This document shows positions 36,448 through 48,300 of a DNA stretch of 64,000 bases, one piece after another. Origin of the DNA: Bacteroidaceae bacterium (GTDB taxonomy: Bacteria; Bacteroidota; Bacteroidia; Bacteroidales; Barnesiellaceae_A); NCBI GenBank assembly GCA_017410245.1, contig JAFQRE010000045.1, positions 62,001-126,000 of the forward strand, in the 5' to 3' direction. A program made the position numbers and the translations under genes. Under the pieces are notes generated by a model that saw nothing but the letters and a program-made list of their open reading frames with translations, was not told the DNA's origin and did no database searches. The stretch's first letter is position 1. The number at the start of each line of letters is the position of its first letter.

Positions 36448-38979
36448 ATGAAAAGAGCATTACTTCTAATGTCACTACTCTGTGCAATTATCTGCGGACA
36501 CTCACAATCGACAGTAGGAACAGCACTCCCCTTGCAGGAAGGCCACAACACCTACACATTTGAAAACGCAACAAGTGATCAACAAAATGTGTATTACACA
36601 TACACAGCACCCGAAGGTCAGGGTAAATTGGTGTCATTTACAAGAGAAAACACAAGCCTCAATAGCCAAATGTCGCTCGATGGCACTTATGAAACCAACA
36701 TTCAGGGCATATACTCCAGCGACTATAATACAATAACATACCCCGTAAAACCCGGACAAACAGTTATCCTATCAGTTTATGGTTACAACCTGAGCACCAT
36801 CGAATTTACCATTGCAATAACCGATGCCGATGTTGATGGAGGTGCTACTTGCGACGATGCCATTGTACTGAGCGAAACAGAAGCATTCATGTCATCATAC
36901 TATGACCGCAATACCTATAACCTCAATCCGACATACCTCACATACACTTGCCCCGAAGATGGTCTGTTGGAAGTATATTTCAGCGGAAGCATATCATCGT
37001 GCACTGTACGATTGGGGTGCGATGCAACTGAAACCGAAAATATGACCATCAACAATACCCCCAATGGTTATGTGGGCAAATGTCAGGTGTCGGCTCAAAA
37101 CACCTATATATTTGAAGTATACACCTACTCAAGTGTCATGGTATCGGCCACACTTACCCACCCTACAGAGGGTGCATCATGCGACATGCCTTTTGAAGGA
37201 GCTTCAACCAACACCCTACCCAAAGAGAATGGCAAGTATTGGTATGCATACACAAGCACCCAGAATGGTTTCATGACCATCACATCGGAAAACAGCCTTG
37301 CCGGAGGTACATTGTCGGTATGGTCGTCATGCTATGCCTACTCTCCCGATGCTACCATAGATGGATACTTTGCGTTACGCACCCGCGTGTACGAAAACTA
37401 TACATACTATATTTGTGTCGAGAAGAACGAAGCAACCACCGAAGAAGAGAGCTTCAATATAGTCATAGAGAATGAGCAAGCCGGTGATACTCAATACAAT
37501 CCCATAGAAATTACCGAAAATACAGAGTATCAATTACCCGCATTCAACGGAACATACTACTATCAAATAACAGTACCCGAAGGCGACAGTCGCTTCTTGG
37601 TGGTTGATGCAACACAAAGCAATATATATAATAGCAATACACAAGTAAGCATTCACTCGGAATACGATACATACAACTCACTTGGCACAGGCAACAACCA
37701 AGCTAAAGCCGAGGTAAACGGAGGCGAAAAATACATTATCAAGTGGGTTTGCAACGAAGGCCTTAATGCCATTAAATTTACAGTTTCCTACCAAGAGATT
37801 GCACAAGGTACATCGTGCAACAATCCGCTCAATGCAGTAGCAGGTTACAATGATTTGGGCGGAGCCAACGAGCTTTATTACACCTATACAGCCACACAAA
37901 CAGGTTGGTTAGTAATAGATACCGACATCAACATCGAGGTTTCGTTCTTGCGCGGTTGCAGCAGCTATAGCGGTACATATAATGCAACCAAGATAGCCCA
38001 AATAACCAAAACAGAGTTGATGGAAGGCGAGACATGCATTATCAAGTTTACCAATGTCGAAGGGGAAACCTCATTCATACTCACCGAGGAGGAATATAAA
38101 GAGGGTGAATCGTGCGAGAAAGCCATTGAAATAACATTGGGAGACAACGCACTACCCCAAAGTGCCGGTAGCAATTGGTATAAATTCATAGCCCAACAAG
38201 ATGGGAAAATAACTATCAGTTCCGACATCATCTACGAACAATCGGAAGACTACTCTCGCTCATCGGCAGTGAAAGTACTTACCAACTGCGACGAGTATGG
38301 CAACAATATAATACAAAGTAACGCCGACGGAACCACCTTCAAAGGCGAGTTTGTTGTTGCCGAGGGTGATGTGTTATATATCAATGTAGTCACTATATCG
38401 GCACAAGAGAACAAGACTTTATCACTGGCCATACGCGAATTGGAGCCCGGCGAATCTTGTAGTACTCCCATATACATTACCACCGGAGAGCTGACATTAC
38501 CAATCGCAGCACGCAACACCCCCGTATGGTACTCTATCATACTCGAGCCCGGCGAGTTCTCTGTCAAGTCAGACAACTATAACTACTTCAGCATGTACCT
38601 TTACGACAGTTGCGAAGCTGATACATACATGGCCGCTTCGGAATATGATGGCAGCATATCGGGTTATTCGCTCAAGTTCAACATCACCGAGACAAATGAG
38701 TACTACTTGAAACTCGACGGAACATACAATGAAATAACCGTCAAAATAGAGGGATACCAATCTGCTATAGAGCAAATAAAAGAGGTGTCCACAACACAAG
38801 TCATGGGCAACAACATTGTTGTTACTACCCCCAACACCCGTACCAATGTTATCATCAGTGATATAGCCGGTAAAGTTGTTGCAGCACAAGCCGTTTACGA
38901 CCAAGCCTCTTTCACTGTAGAGCAAGGTATATATATCGTGAAAGTTGGAGAAGAAGTTACAAAAGTTGCTATAAGATAG
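36448..38979 (+). CDS. Secreted protein with six Cys-repeats and T9SS sorting domain
   Basis: 843 residues; signal peptide MKRALLLMSLLCAIICGHSQ. The body is built of six related beta-rich modules of about 100-115 residues, each opening with a G-x-x-C-type motif (the third lacks the Cys): GGATCDDAIVL (131), GASCDMPFEG (242), GDTQYNPIEI (346), GTSCNNPLNA (454), GESCEKAIEI (553), GESCSTPIYI (668). Each continues with a WYxYTAxQxGxxxI-like stretch and later a second Cys. The layout resembles pre-peptidase C-terminal-type beta-sandwiches. The last 75 residues (VVTTPNTRTNVIISDIAGKV, ending GIYIVKVGEEVTKVAIR) match a T9SS C-terminal sorting domain. Predicted surface adhesin or binding protein; ligand unknown. 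Confidence 0.78.
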   Translation: MKRALLLMSLLCAIICGHSQSTVGTALPLQEGHNTYTFENATSDQQNVYYTYTAPEGQGKLVSFTRENTSLNSQMSLDGTYETNIQGIYSSDYNTITYPVKPGQTVILSVYGYNLSTIEFTIAITDADVDGGATCDDAIVLSETEAFMSSYYDRNTYNLNPTYLTYTCPEDGLLEVYFSGSISSCTVRLGCDATETENMTINNTPNGYVGKCQVSAQNTYIFEVYTYSSVMVSATLTHPTEGASCDMPFEGASTNTLPKENGKYWYAYTSTQNGFMTITSENSLAGGTLSVWSSCYAYSPDATIDGYFALRTRVYENYTYYICVEKNEATTEEESFNIVIENEQAGDTQYNPIEITENTEYQLPAFNGTYYYQITVPEGDSRFLVVDATQSNIYNSNTQVSIHSEYDTYNSLGTGNNQAKAEVNGGEKYIIKWVCNEGLNAIKFTVSYQEIAQGTSCNNPLNAVAGYNDLGGANELYYTYTATQTGWLVIDTDINIEVSFLRGCSSYSGTYNATKIAQITKTELMEGETCIIKFTNVEGETSFILTEEEYKEGESCEKAIEITLGDNALPQSAGSNWYKFIAQQDGKITISSDIIYEQSEDYSRSSAVKVLTNCDEYGNNIIQSNADGTTFKGEFVVAEGDVLYINVVTISAQENKTLSLAIRELEPGESCSTPIYITTGELTLPIAARNTPVWYSIILEPGEFSVKSDNYNYFSMYLYDSCEADTYMAASEYDGSISGYSLKFNITETNEYYLKLDGTYNEITVKIEGYQSAIEQIKEVSTTQVMGNNIVVTTPNTRTNVIISDIAGKVVAAQAVYDQASFTVEQGIYIVKVGEEVTKVAIR

Positions 38980-38994
38980 TCTTAAAAACACAAC

Positions 38995-39036
38995 GAGTCA
39001 AATGCAAGTGTTACCATATTTGCATTTGACTCTCTC
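38995..39036 (+). terminator. Terminator after the Cys-repeat protein gene
   Basis: Perfect 13-base stem GAGTCAAATGCAA (38995-39007) with TTGCATTTGACTC (39020-39032), followed by TCTCC; the T tract is weak. Confidence 0.65.
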
Positions 39037-39066
39037 CTATATCAATCATCTTTAATACTGACATTT

Positions 39067-42000
39067 ATGAACACGATAATACGAAAAGCCATATTATGTG
39101 TAGTACTATCGCTGTGTTTCACACCTATGGCACGTGCCATTATGGCCAACCCCAATCCCATCACCATTACCCAACCCGATGGAACACAACTAACAATACG
39201 CATACATGGCGATGAAAGTTTTCACTACATCACAACCATCGATGGATATCTAATAAAGAGAGACAACAATGGTTACTTCAGGTATTTCGATTTTGAGAAC
39301 AACCAACTGGTAGCACAAAAAGCAACCAATCCTCAAGCTCGCTCCGAGCAAGAGAGCACACTACTTGCGCAAATGTTACCCGCCAAGAAGTTGTTGCCTG
39401 AGATGATACAAATCAACCAACCTACCAAGAAGCAACCTCGAGTTACCATACCTCAAACGACCAAAAGCGTTCACAACCGTATGCCAAGCTCGGCTCAAAA
39501 CGACAATGAGAGCCAATATCTTGTTATTTTGGTTGGTTTCAGCGACCGTCCATTTACGTTTACCAATCACGACTTCGACATCTGGCTTAACGAAGCCGGA
39601 TACTCGGTTGATGGTGGTACCGGCAGTGTAAAAGACTACTACCGCGACAACTCTATGGGACAATTTGTACCCAACTTTACTGTCCTGGGCCCTTACACAC
39701 TGCCCTACACACAACTTTACTATGCAGGCAATGACGAAGATACCGGCGAAGATGCCAATCCTCGTGCCATGATTGTAGATGCTTGTAATATTGCCAAAGA
39801 AAACAACCCCAATCTCGACTTCTCAATTTTCGATAACAATAACGATGGTTACATGGACAATGTAAACATTGTCTATGCCGGTTATAGCGAAGCAAGTACC
39901 GGCAACGGTGATGACATGTGGCCTCATAGTTGGACTCTCGATGAGTTCTCACTCACCATCGATGGTACTATTATCGATGCCTATGGTTGCTCGGCCGAGT
40001 TTGTTGGAGCTTCGGGTGAGAAGATGGACGGAATTGGAACATTCACACACGAATTTGGACACGTACTCGGTCTGAAGGATATGTATGACACCGACGAATA
40101 TACCGATGGCTACGGACTCGATCCCGGTGATTACTCAATCTTTGCCTCGGGCAGCTACAATAACGAGAGCCGCACACCACCCTGTCTGATGGCCTTTGAA
40201 CGCATGCAGATGGGTTGGTGTACACCTGTCGAACTCAACGAGGCAGCCGACCTTTCGTTACAACCCATCAGCAACAACGTGGCATACTATATCAACGCTC
40301 AGCCCAACCGTCCCGAAGGTACAGGTCATGAGTGGTTTATACTCGAAAATCGTCAAAAAGAGGGCTGGGACGCATATCTTCCGGCTCATGGTTTGCTCAT
40401 TTACCACTACGACTATACCGATGAAATGGTTGAGAAATATTGGTCGGTAAATGGGCCCAACAACAACAGCAAGCATCGTTGTATGTACATCAAGCCAGCC
40501 GATGGCATAGACGATAGCAACACCCGCAATGGAGATACTTATCCGGGACGCTCGGGTAATACTCAATTTACCGACGACTCTACCCCCAACGCCTTGAGCT
40601 GGGCAGGAGAGAAAACCGAGACACCTATCACCAACATTCGCGAAGAAAATGGCATTATATACTTCCAGGTAAAAGGTGGTATCGAGAATATGCCCATCAT
40701 ACGCACCGAGAAACCACGCAACATACGTGACACATCGGTCGAACTTGAGGCCACTGTTATAAATCACACACTTCCTATCATTGAGATGGGTTTCTGTTGG
40801 GATACACAACAAGACCCCAACATGGCTACATCACCCCAGCAAATAGTACCACAAGACAATACTATCACAGCTACAATTACCGGCCTTACGCCAGGTACTC
40901 AATACTATGTACGTGCCTTTATGCGTCTCGAAGATAAGAGTACGGTGTATGGTGCCGCAATACCCATCAAGACCGAGTGTGAAGTTGCCGAAGCTCCCTA
41001 CATTGGCGACTTTACTGCATGGACCGACGGCGAGCCCGATTGTTGGAAGATTGTCGATAACAATTGCGATGGAACAACATGGGTATTTGATAAAGAGATG
41101 CAAGGATTGCTCTATCAGTTTGACTATTGGAACGATGCCGACGACTGGGTTATATCGACCCGTATGCGCGTTCCCGAAAATGGTCACTTATATTTTGTAC
41201 GCGGTGTTATTGAGCAGACTACAGTAGAGAATTTAGATGTATATGTATCTACCCAATCGCGCGAGATAGAGGACTTCCACCTTGTCAAGCAATTCTCCTT
41301 TGCCGATAACTTTGGCTACCAAATACCCGAAGAAGTTGATCTCAGTGCCTACGCCGGACAAGAAATCTACGTAGCTTTTGTTTGCACTTCTGAGAAGTTA
41401 CAATCGAGCTTGTGGATATGGCAAATCTACCTGGCAAGCAAACTGGGCACTCCCGAGTTTACACAGTTTGAGTTGATAGACAAGTCACTTGAAGTAGCAT
41501 GGACTCCTATTGATGGTGCGGCAAGATACCATCTCGAATTTTATGAAGTGACCGATGAGGTTTACAATACGGCATTCTTCTACCCCTCTACCGAGTGGGA
41601 TAGAGTAGAAGGAGATGTAGAATTGGCGTCGGGCTCTTTATTCTTCACAGGCAACGGCATGGTCGAGACACGAGCCTTCCCCGATGGCATCACCGACTTG
41701 CTATTCATGATATACTCTTCGGGTCCTAACGGAACAAGTACCCTCACCATAGAGGGAACCGAAGACGGTACTACCTGGGAACAAATAGGCCCTGCGTCCA
41801 ACATGGCCGAATATAATGCCACCGGTACAGAAGTGATACTGAGCGACTATCTTGTTGACAGACAATTCCAGAAGTTGCGATTTACTTGCAACCATGGCGG
41901 ACGAAATATTCGTATTCGATATATGGCTGTAGGCTACAACGACGGATATGTGTGGGAACTACTCAGTTCGGGCGCTGTATATGACACCAAGATAAGCATT

Positions 42001-42360
42001 ACCGAGACCTACCAAGACGAGTTTAAGTCGGGTAAGACATACGCTGTGTGTGTATATGCAGGCGACGGCATATTGTACTACGACGCATCAACTCCTGCCT
42101 TCTATAGCTACGACAACAGTGTAAGCCATATCACCAATGAACGCACACAGGTATATGCCGAAAATGGCACTATACACATCGGTGGCATTACATCTCCGGC
42201 ACATATTGTATGTAGCACTCCCGATGGTATAGTTCTTGCCAACACTCATATAGTTGGAGGACAAGAATACACCTTCCATATCAACAACTATCAAGGCATT
42301 GTTATTGTCAGCATCGACAGCAACAACGAAAGTCATGTTTCTAAACTGATTGTGAAATAA
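39067..42360 (+). CDS. Secreted M6-family metalloprotease with T9SS sorting domain
   Basis: 1097 residues; signal peptide ending ARA near residue 24. The pro-region (25-130) contains DESFHYITTIDGYLIKRDNN, seen before M6 domains. The catalytic domain (about 150-440) has LVGFSDRPFTF, SVKDYYRDNSMGQF and the extended zinc motif HEFGH (328-332) with D338 in GLKDMYDTD, and the closing GDYSIFASGSYNN, as in immune-inhibitor-A type proteases. Then come a fibronectin III domain (about 545-645), a MAM/choice-of-anchor-like jelly roll (about 650-800), further beta domains, and a C-terminal region of sorting-domain type ending GIVIVSIDSNNESHVSKLIV. Only 16 bases separate it from the next gene. Predicted surface or released endopeptidase. 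Confidence 0.88.
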   Translation: MNTIIRKAILCVVLSLCFTPMARAIMANPNPITITQPDGTQLTIRIHGDESFHYITTIDGYLIKRDNNGYFRYFDFENNQLVAQKATNPQARSEQESTLLAQMLPAKKLLPEMIQINQPTKKQPRVTIPQTTKSVHNRMPSSAQNDNESQYLVILVGFSDRPFTFTNHDFDIWLNEAGYSVDGGTGSVKDYYRDNSMGQFVPNFTVLGPYTLPYTQLYYAGNDEDTGEDANPRAMIVDACNIAKENNPNLDFSIFDNNNDGYMDNVNIVYAGYSEASTGNGDDMWPHSWTLDEFSLTIDGTIIDAYGCSAEFVGASGEKMDGIGTFTHEFGHVLGLKDMYDTDEYTDGYGLDPGDYSIFASGSYNNESRTPPCLMAFERMQMGWCTPVELNEAADLSLQPISNNVAYYINAQPNRPEGTGHEWFILENRQKEGWDAYLPAHGLLIYHYDYTDEMVEKYWSVNGPNNNSKHRCMYIKPADGIDDSNTRNGDTYPGRSGNTQFTDDSTPNALSWAGEKTETPITNIREENGIIYFQVKGGIENMPIIRTEKPRNIRDTSVELEATVINHTLPIIEMGFCWDTQQDPNMATSPQQIVPQDNTITATITGLTPGTQYYVRAFMRLEDKSTVYGAAIPIKTECEVAEAPYIGDFTAWTDGEPDCWKIVDNNCDGTTWVFDKEMQGLLYQFDYWNDADDWVISTRMRVPENGHLYFVRGVIEQTTVENLDVYVSTQSREIEDFHLVKQFSFADNFGYQIPEEVDLSAYAGQEIYVAFVCTSEKLQSSLWIWQIYLASKLGTPEFTQFELIDKSLEVAWTPIDGAARYHLEFYEVTDEVYNTAFFYPSTEWDRVEGDVELASGSLFFTGNGMVETRAFPDGITDLLFMIYSSGPNGTSTLTIEGTEDGTTWEQIGPASNMAEYNATGTEVILSDYLVDRQFQKLRFTCNHGGRNIRIRYMAVGYNDGYVWELLSSGAVYDTKISITETYQDEFKSGKTYAVCVYAGDGILYYDASTPAFYSYDNSVSHITNERTQVYAENGTIHIGGITSPAHIVCSTPDGIVLANTHIVGGQEYTFHINNYQGIVIVSIDSNNESHVSKLIVK

Positions 42361-42376
42361 CCTATACCTACGCATT

Positions 42377-45300
42377 ATGAAACACACCCAATATATACTT
42401 CCTCTTGTCACTATTGTTGCAGGTTGCCTCTTGTATGCCTATGCCGATAGTAACAATGAGTCGATAAAGATAAGACCCCAACAACCTCTACAACCCTATA
42501 CCGAGTACGCCACCCCGGCAGTGACACAACGTTTAACAGCGGCCGAAGATGGCGCACCCTATGGCTTGCACCTTGTTGGTATCGACAACAAAGATGTAAC
42601 ACTGAGATGGAACAATCCCGAAGCTACCAACGGCTACTTTGACGACTTTGAGGGTCACCCCGACTTTGCCATCAACTCACCCGGTAATATCGGTTGGAGC
42701 TACCTCGACATGGATAACGAGAACACCTATACATGGACAGCTACCTCGTTCCCCTCTCAGGGTCAAAAGATGGCATACGTCATCATGAACCCGGCCACTA
42801 CCACTCCATCAATAGCCGATTGGCCCGCATATCAACCTTTCTCGGGCACTAAGATGCTTGTAGCTTTCACTGTAGATGGTGGCAACAACGACTTTATCAT
42901 TTCTCCCGAACTCAACTTCGATGAAAACTTCCAAGTTAGTTTTCGTGCCAAGAGTTACACCGACAGCTACGGATTGGAACGTGTGAAAGTAGGTTACTCT
43001 ACAACCGGCAAGCAAGCTTCAAACTTTACATTTGTAAATGAAGGCGAGTATGACGAAGTTCCTACCGATTGGACATTATTCAAGTACGAGATACCCAAAG
43101 AGGCCAAGTATGTGACAGTCAATTGTGTATCGAAAGAGGCATTTATGCTACTCATCGACGACCTCTTTGTGGGAACCAATCGTGTACGTCCGCAAGCTCC
43201 TGCCAAAGTGCATCTCGAAGGTTTCAACCTATATCGTAACGATGTGAAGGTCAATGAAGAGCTCATTACCAATGTCTTCTATACCGATGTAGTACCAACT
43301 TACGACAATTACCAATACACCATCAGCGCCGTATATAGCGATGGCAGCGAGGTGAAACAAACCGAGACACTCGATGTTATTGTCCCCGACATTCGATTAC
43401 TACCTTTTGAAGACAACTTCGACAACAACCGCATTGAAGAAGATAAATGGAGCACCCCCGATGACGAACAAGGAAATCCATCAAAATGGACAAGTTCGTA
43501 CCACCCATACGGCTTGGTTGATTACTCGGCTCAATATGTGTATTCGTCACTCAAAGACTATTCTCAATCTCTCGTTTCGACCGAAATGAGAACATTAGAC
43601 ACAGAGAATACCTACTTGCGCTTCAACCTACGACACGTCAACTACAACAATGAAGTTGGCGACACCTTGGCAGTAGAAATATCATGCGACAACCAACAAA
43701 CATGGAGTCGCATTGCAGCGTTTGGCAACGACGAAATGACCTTTGATTGGAGGGTTGAGCAATACAATCTCAAAGAGTTTCTCACCAACGAACTATTCTA
43801 CATTCGCTATCGCGCATTTGGAAAAGATGCCTACTATATCGACTATTGGTATGTAGATGATGTGAAAGTGTGGTGTCCGCAATGGACTTCGGCTCAACTC
43901 AACGTACAATCTCAAGGTTCACCGATTGCCAATTGCATGGTAAGACTCACCTCCAATCATGGAGCTATCGTCAATGCCACTACCGACAACAATGGTGTTA
44001 TATCATTACCCCAGATCGAGAAGGGCACATACACCATCGACATTGCAATGCGAGGATACAACCCCTACACTGCCACATGGGAAATAACAAACGACCAGGA
44101 TAACAACTTCACTGCCCATATTACACGTCCCACACTGCAAGTAAGTTCTTCTACTATCGAGACCAGCTTGCGAATAGAAGAGAAAGCGACACAAACTATT
44201 ACTCTTACCAATACAGGTGATGGCGAGTTGAAGTGGAACCTTATACCCGAAACTCCTGCCGGTAAAGGCAACGATAGTGAAGCATGGACAATTCAGAACG
44301 AATTTGACACATCGGGCGACCTGCAAACATCGGTAGCCTTCGATGGCGAGTATTTCTACACTACATCTACATTCTATTTGGGCAAATTCTTCAAATACGA
44401 CCGTGAAGGTAACTTCATCGAGGAGTTTTCTATACCCGGCATGTACTACATGTTGTATGACTTGGCTTTCGATGGCACATACTTCTATGGTAGCGACTAT
44501 AGTAATGTATTGTTCTGCCTCGACTTTCGCAACAAGCGTTTGGTAAAAGAGGTTACTGTTGCTACCGAGCCCGACCTGAAAATAACACACTGTAGCTACG
44601 ACACTCGCAACGACCAGTTCTGGGTAGGTAGCTTCAACTCTATTGGTCGTATCGACCGCGAGGGTAATGTTACAGTCAATTTCCGCTACATCTCTTCAAC
44701 ACAAGATATAGGTGCATTCGGTTCGGCTTTTGATAATGTTACTCCCGGCGGACCATACCTATGGTTTAGCAACGAAGAGATCGCCGGAACCAACCAGATA
44801 GACCAGCTGCAAATCATACAATACAACCTCAACACACGCAGTCTCACGCCTATCATGCACATGATAGATGACTTGTCGGGCTATAAAGTAGGTACTATTG
44901 AAGTTCCTAACTATATATGCGGTATTGAAGCTACAAGCAACTATATCGATGGAACTCTTTCATTGGTAGGTATCCTCAAGCAATCTCCTTCTCGACTCTT
45001 TGTTTATGAGTTGGCCAAAACGCAAGATTGGTTGAGTATAGAGCCCGAAGCCGGCGCGTTACAACCCGGACAATCGCAAGAGATAACCATAGGTTTTGAT
45101 GCCCGCAATGCGGTTGTTGGAGAGACTTACAGCTCACCCGTAAAACTATTTACCGTGCCCCAACTCGATTGCAGCGACCTCACCATAAGCTACACTGCAA
45201 CCGAGGCATCGGCAACACCTCGCCCCACAAACCTGAAAGCATCTATCGAGGGGAACTCGTCAGTGTCTCTTACATGGAGTGCCAATACCGATAAAACTCC

Positions 45301-48300
45301 TTCGGGATACAACATTTATCGCAATGAGGAAAAGATAAATAAAACCCCTATAGCCGAGACTTCTTATACCGACACCCAACTGGTTATGGGTAACTACAGC
45401 TACACAATTACAGCTGTGTATGGCGACAAAGAGTCGGTAAAATCAGATGCTGCCGAAATATACATCAAGGTTGGTGCTCCTTATTACGCACCACAACAAC
45501 TCTCGGTCAATGTTACCCGCAACAGCATGGCAACCCTCACATGGCTCAAGCCCAATGCCACACTGAAAGACAGCACTACATTGAGATGGGATAGCGGAAT
45601 AAATAACAGCGCTATGGGTATGGCCGATGGCGGATACTTCTGGGCAGGCGCTGCTTGGGATCACACCGAACTCGTTGATTATCGCAACATGACAATCGAG
45701 ACCGTTGATGTATTTATCCAAGAGCGTTTCTTGTCTTTGTCGCTGCAAATCTATAAAGATAATAAGCGTATCGCATCGCAAAACATAGACAGCAAAGAGA
45801 TAACATACGGAGCATACAACCGCATCACACTCAACACCCCTATTGCCATTGAGCCGGGAAGCGACTATCGCATTGCATTCCTCATTGCTCACGATAGCGG
45901 AATGCGTCCCATTGGTATCGACAAGTCGCCTTCGCAAAACGGAAAAGGTAATATCATATCGGAAGATGGAAAGACATGGTATCCCCTCACTCACATAGGT
46001 ATGCAAGGCAACTTCAACATTGCTATCAACCTGGCACCCTCGGCTACCACCGAGGAGATGCCTGTAAGCTACAACATCTACCGCAACAATACTTATGTCA
46101 ATAGCACCGAGGGTGCATCGCTTACATACACCGACGAGATAAATACCCCGGGTATATATACCTACCAAGTATCATCGGTATATGCCGATGGTGGCGAGTC
46201 ACCCTTGAGTCGAGCTGAAAATGCCGAGATTATAGACCTACAAGCAGCGATGCCTCCTATGAATGTTGTTGCCGAAACCGAACTCAACCGCACGATACAC
46301 CTTCGTTGGGACTTCCCATTGGCCGTTGAAAGTTCATTCCCGATAGACCTTCAACACGTACAGGCTACAGCCGAAGAGGGCTATCCCGAATATGTAAGTT
46401 CGTTCCGAGGCAACCTTTCGGGCGAAATGGGTATTGCCTCAGATGGTCAGTTTATATACACCTCGCTACACAATACCAACGGAACAATATGCAAATACAC
46501 CCTTGATGGTACTTTTGTAGAGAGTATCTTGATAAGTCGCAATCTTGGCGGTATTCGCAACCTCACCTACGATGGCAAAGACTTCTATGCTGCCGACGGA
46601 AACAGCTCGATATATCGCCTCGATATAGCAAACAGATGCATTGCCGACACCATCTCTATATCGGAGATTGCCCGTCACATTGCCTATATGCCCGAGCTTG
46701 ACAATGGCAATGGCGGATTTGAAGTGGGTGACTGGGAAACAAGTATCTATGTGAGCAAACGCGGTGCTAAACTTGGTGATGGTCCTGCACTGAAAGGTGC
46801 TGCCGGATCGGCCTACTACAATGGCACTCTCTACACATTTGAGCAAGGATACGAAAATCCCTATGTTATCTGTTGCTACGACTATGCAACAGGCACTCTG
46901 AGAAGAACTATCGATATAAGCAACTACATAGAGATAACACCCGAAATGGGCTCTATGGCCGGTGGTATGTCGGTAATTACTACCAACGAAGGATTGAAAC
47001 TCTTGGCCGTTGCTCTACAAGAGAACAACAACTGCCTCTTCATATTCTTCGACTTAGGTAGTATTGTAGGACTCGAAGGTTACAATGTATATCGCAACGG
47101 CGAATTGCGCAATACCACTCCTATTCCATTCCGTTACTTTGCCGAAGATGAGAGTGAAGTGGGAACATACCAATATGAAATAGAAACAGTGTATATTGAC
47201 GGCACAACCTCGTCTCGCTCACATATAGCCTACGCCGACATCTATGATGCCGAACATTGTGATGCTCCTACTTACCTGCAAGCCACACAGAGTAGCTATG
47301 GCTACAACGTGAATATATCGTTTGTCGATCCCACCTCGACCGAGGCTGCAACATACGAGAGTTTTGAAAACAATGTTGCCGGCGAAACATTCGGTCATAA
47401 CGAGTGGGATAATCTCAACAACAATTGGTTGGTGACCGATGCTATGGCATATCATGGCAACAAGTCTATTTACGCAACCAAGGGCAACGAGGCTTGGCTC
47501 ATCATACCTCTCAATAAGCAGGAACAGGACATGGTGCTCTCTTTCGTTGCACGCAACCACGACGACCACTTTGGAAATGGCAATCTGCGATTATTCACGT
47601 CCGATTTAGGCAATAACTTAGGCGACTTCATACCTCTGGGAAGTGTTACCACAACCGAGGCATGGAAGCGATACGAGTTTACCATTGAAGCCGGAACCGA
47701 CTATTTGGCCATCTGTCACGAGGCCGGTACAACTACACAATATATAGATGCCATAGCTCTCGACGAGCGTGCAATTGGTCAGGCCTACGGATATGACATC
47801 ATGCGCGATGGCAAACTTCTCAACGACCAATTGATTACCGATGTATCATTTACCGACCGCAACCTTGAGCCGGGTACATACAACTATCAAGTGCGTGCCC
47901 ACTACTTGTCGTCGTGCGTGAGCGAATATACCGAGGCTGTAAGCATCGATGTAGATTATAGCAATGGTTGCCAGAAACCCGGCATGCTCTTTGTCGAACC
48001 TTTGAACGAGGGCTACAACCTATCGTGGAGCGCTCCGGCACTGGGCGACGCGGTAAGTCTCAAGTGGCACAACGGTACCGCACACGACGCTGCCGGTATG
48101 CCCAGCGGTGGTGCTTACTATGCCGGTGTACAATGGAACAGCGAGGAACTGAAGCACTATGAAAAGATGTCGCTATCGGAGGTGGAATTGTATATCAATC
48201 ACATTCCCGATGCGCTTTTCCTCCTCGTTTACGAAGGCGACAACCTCATTGCGCAACAATACGTACCCAACCTCAAGCAATATAGTTTCAATACCATCGA

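Noticed and set aside
45443..46168. Minus-strand open frame of 241 codons within the giant gene
   Set aside because: Shadow of the giant gene; Cys/Val-rich composition without any domain.
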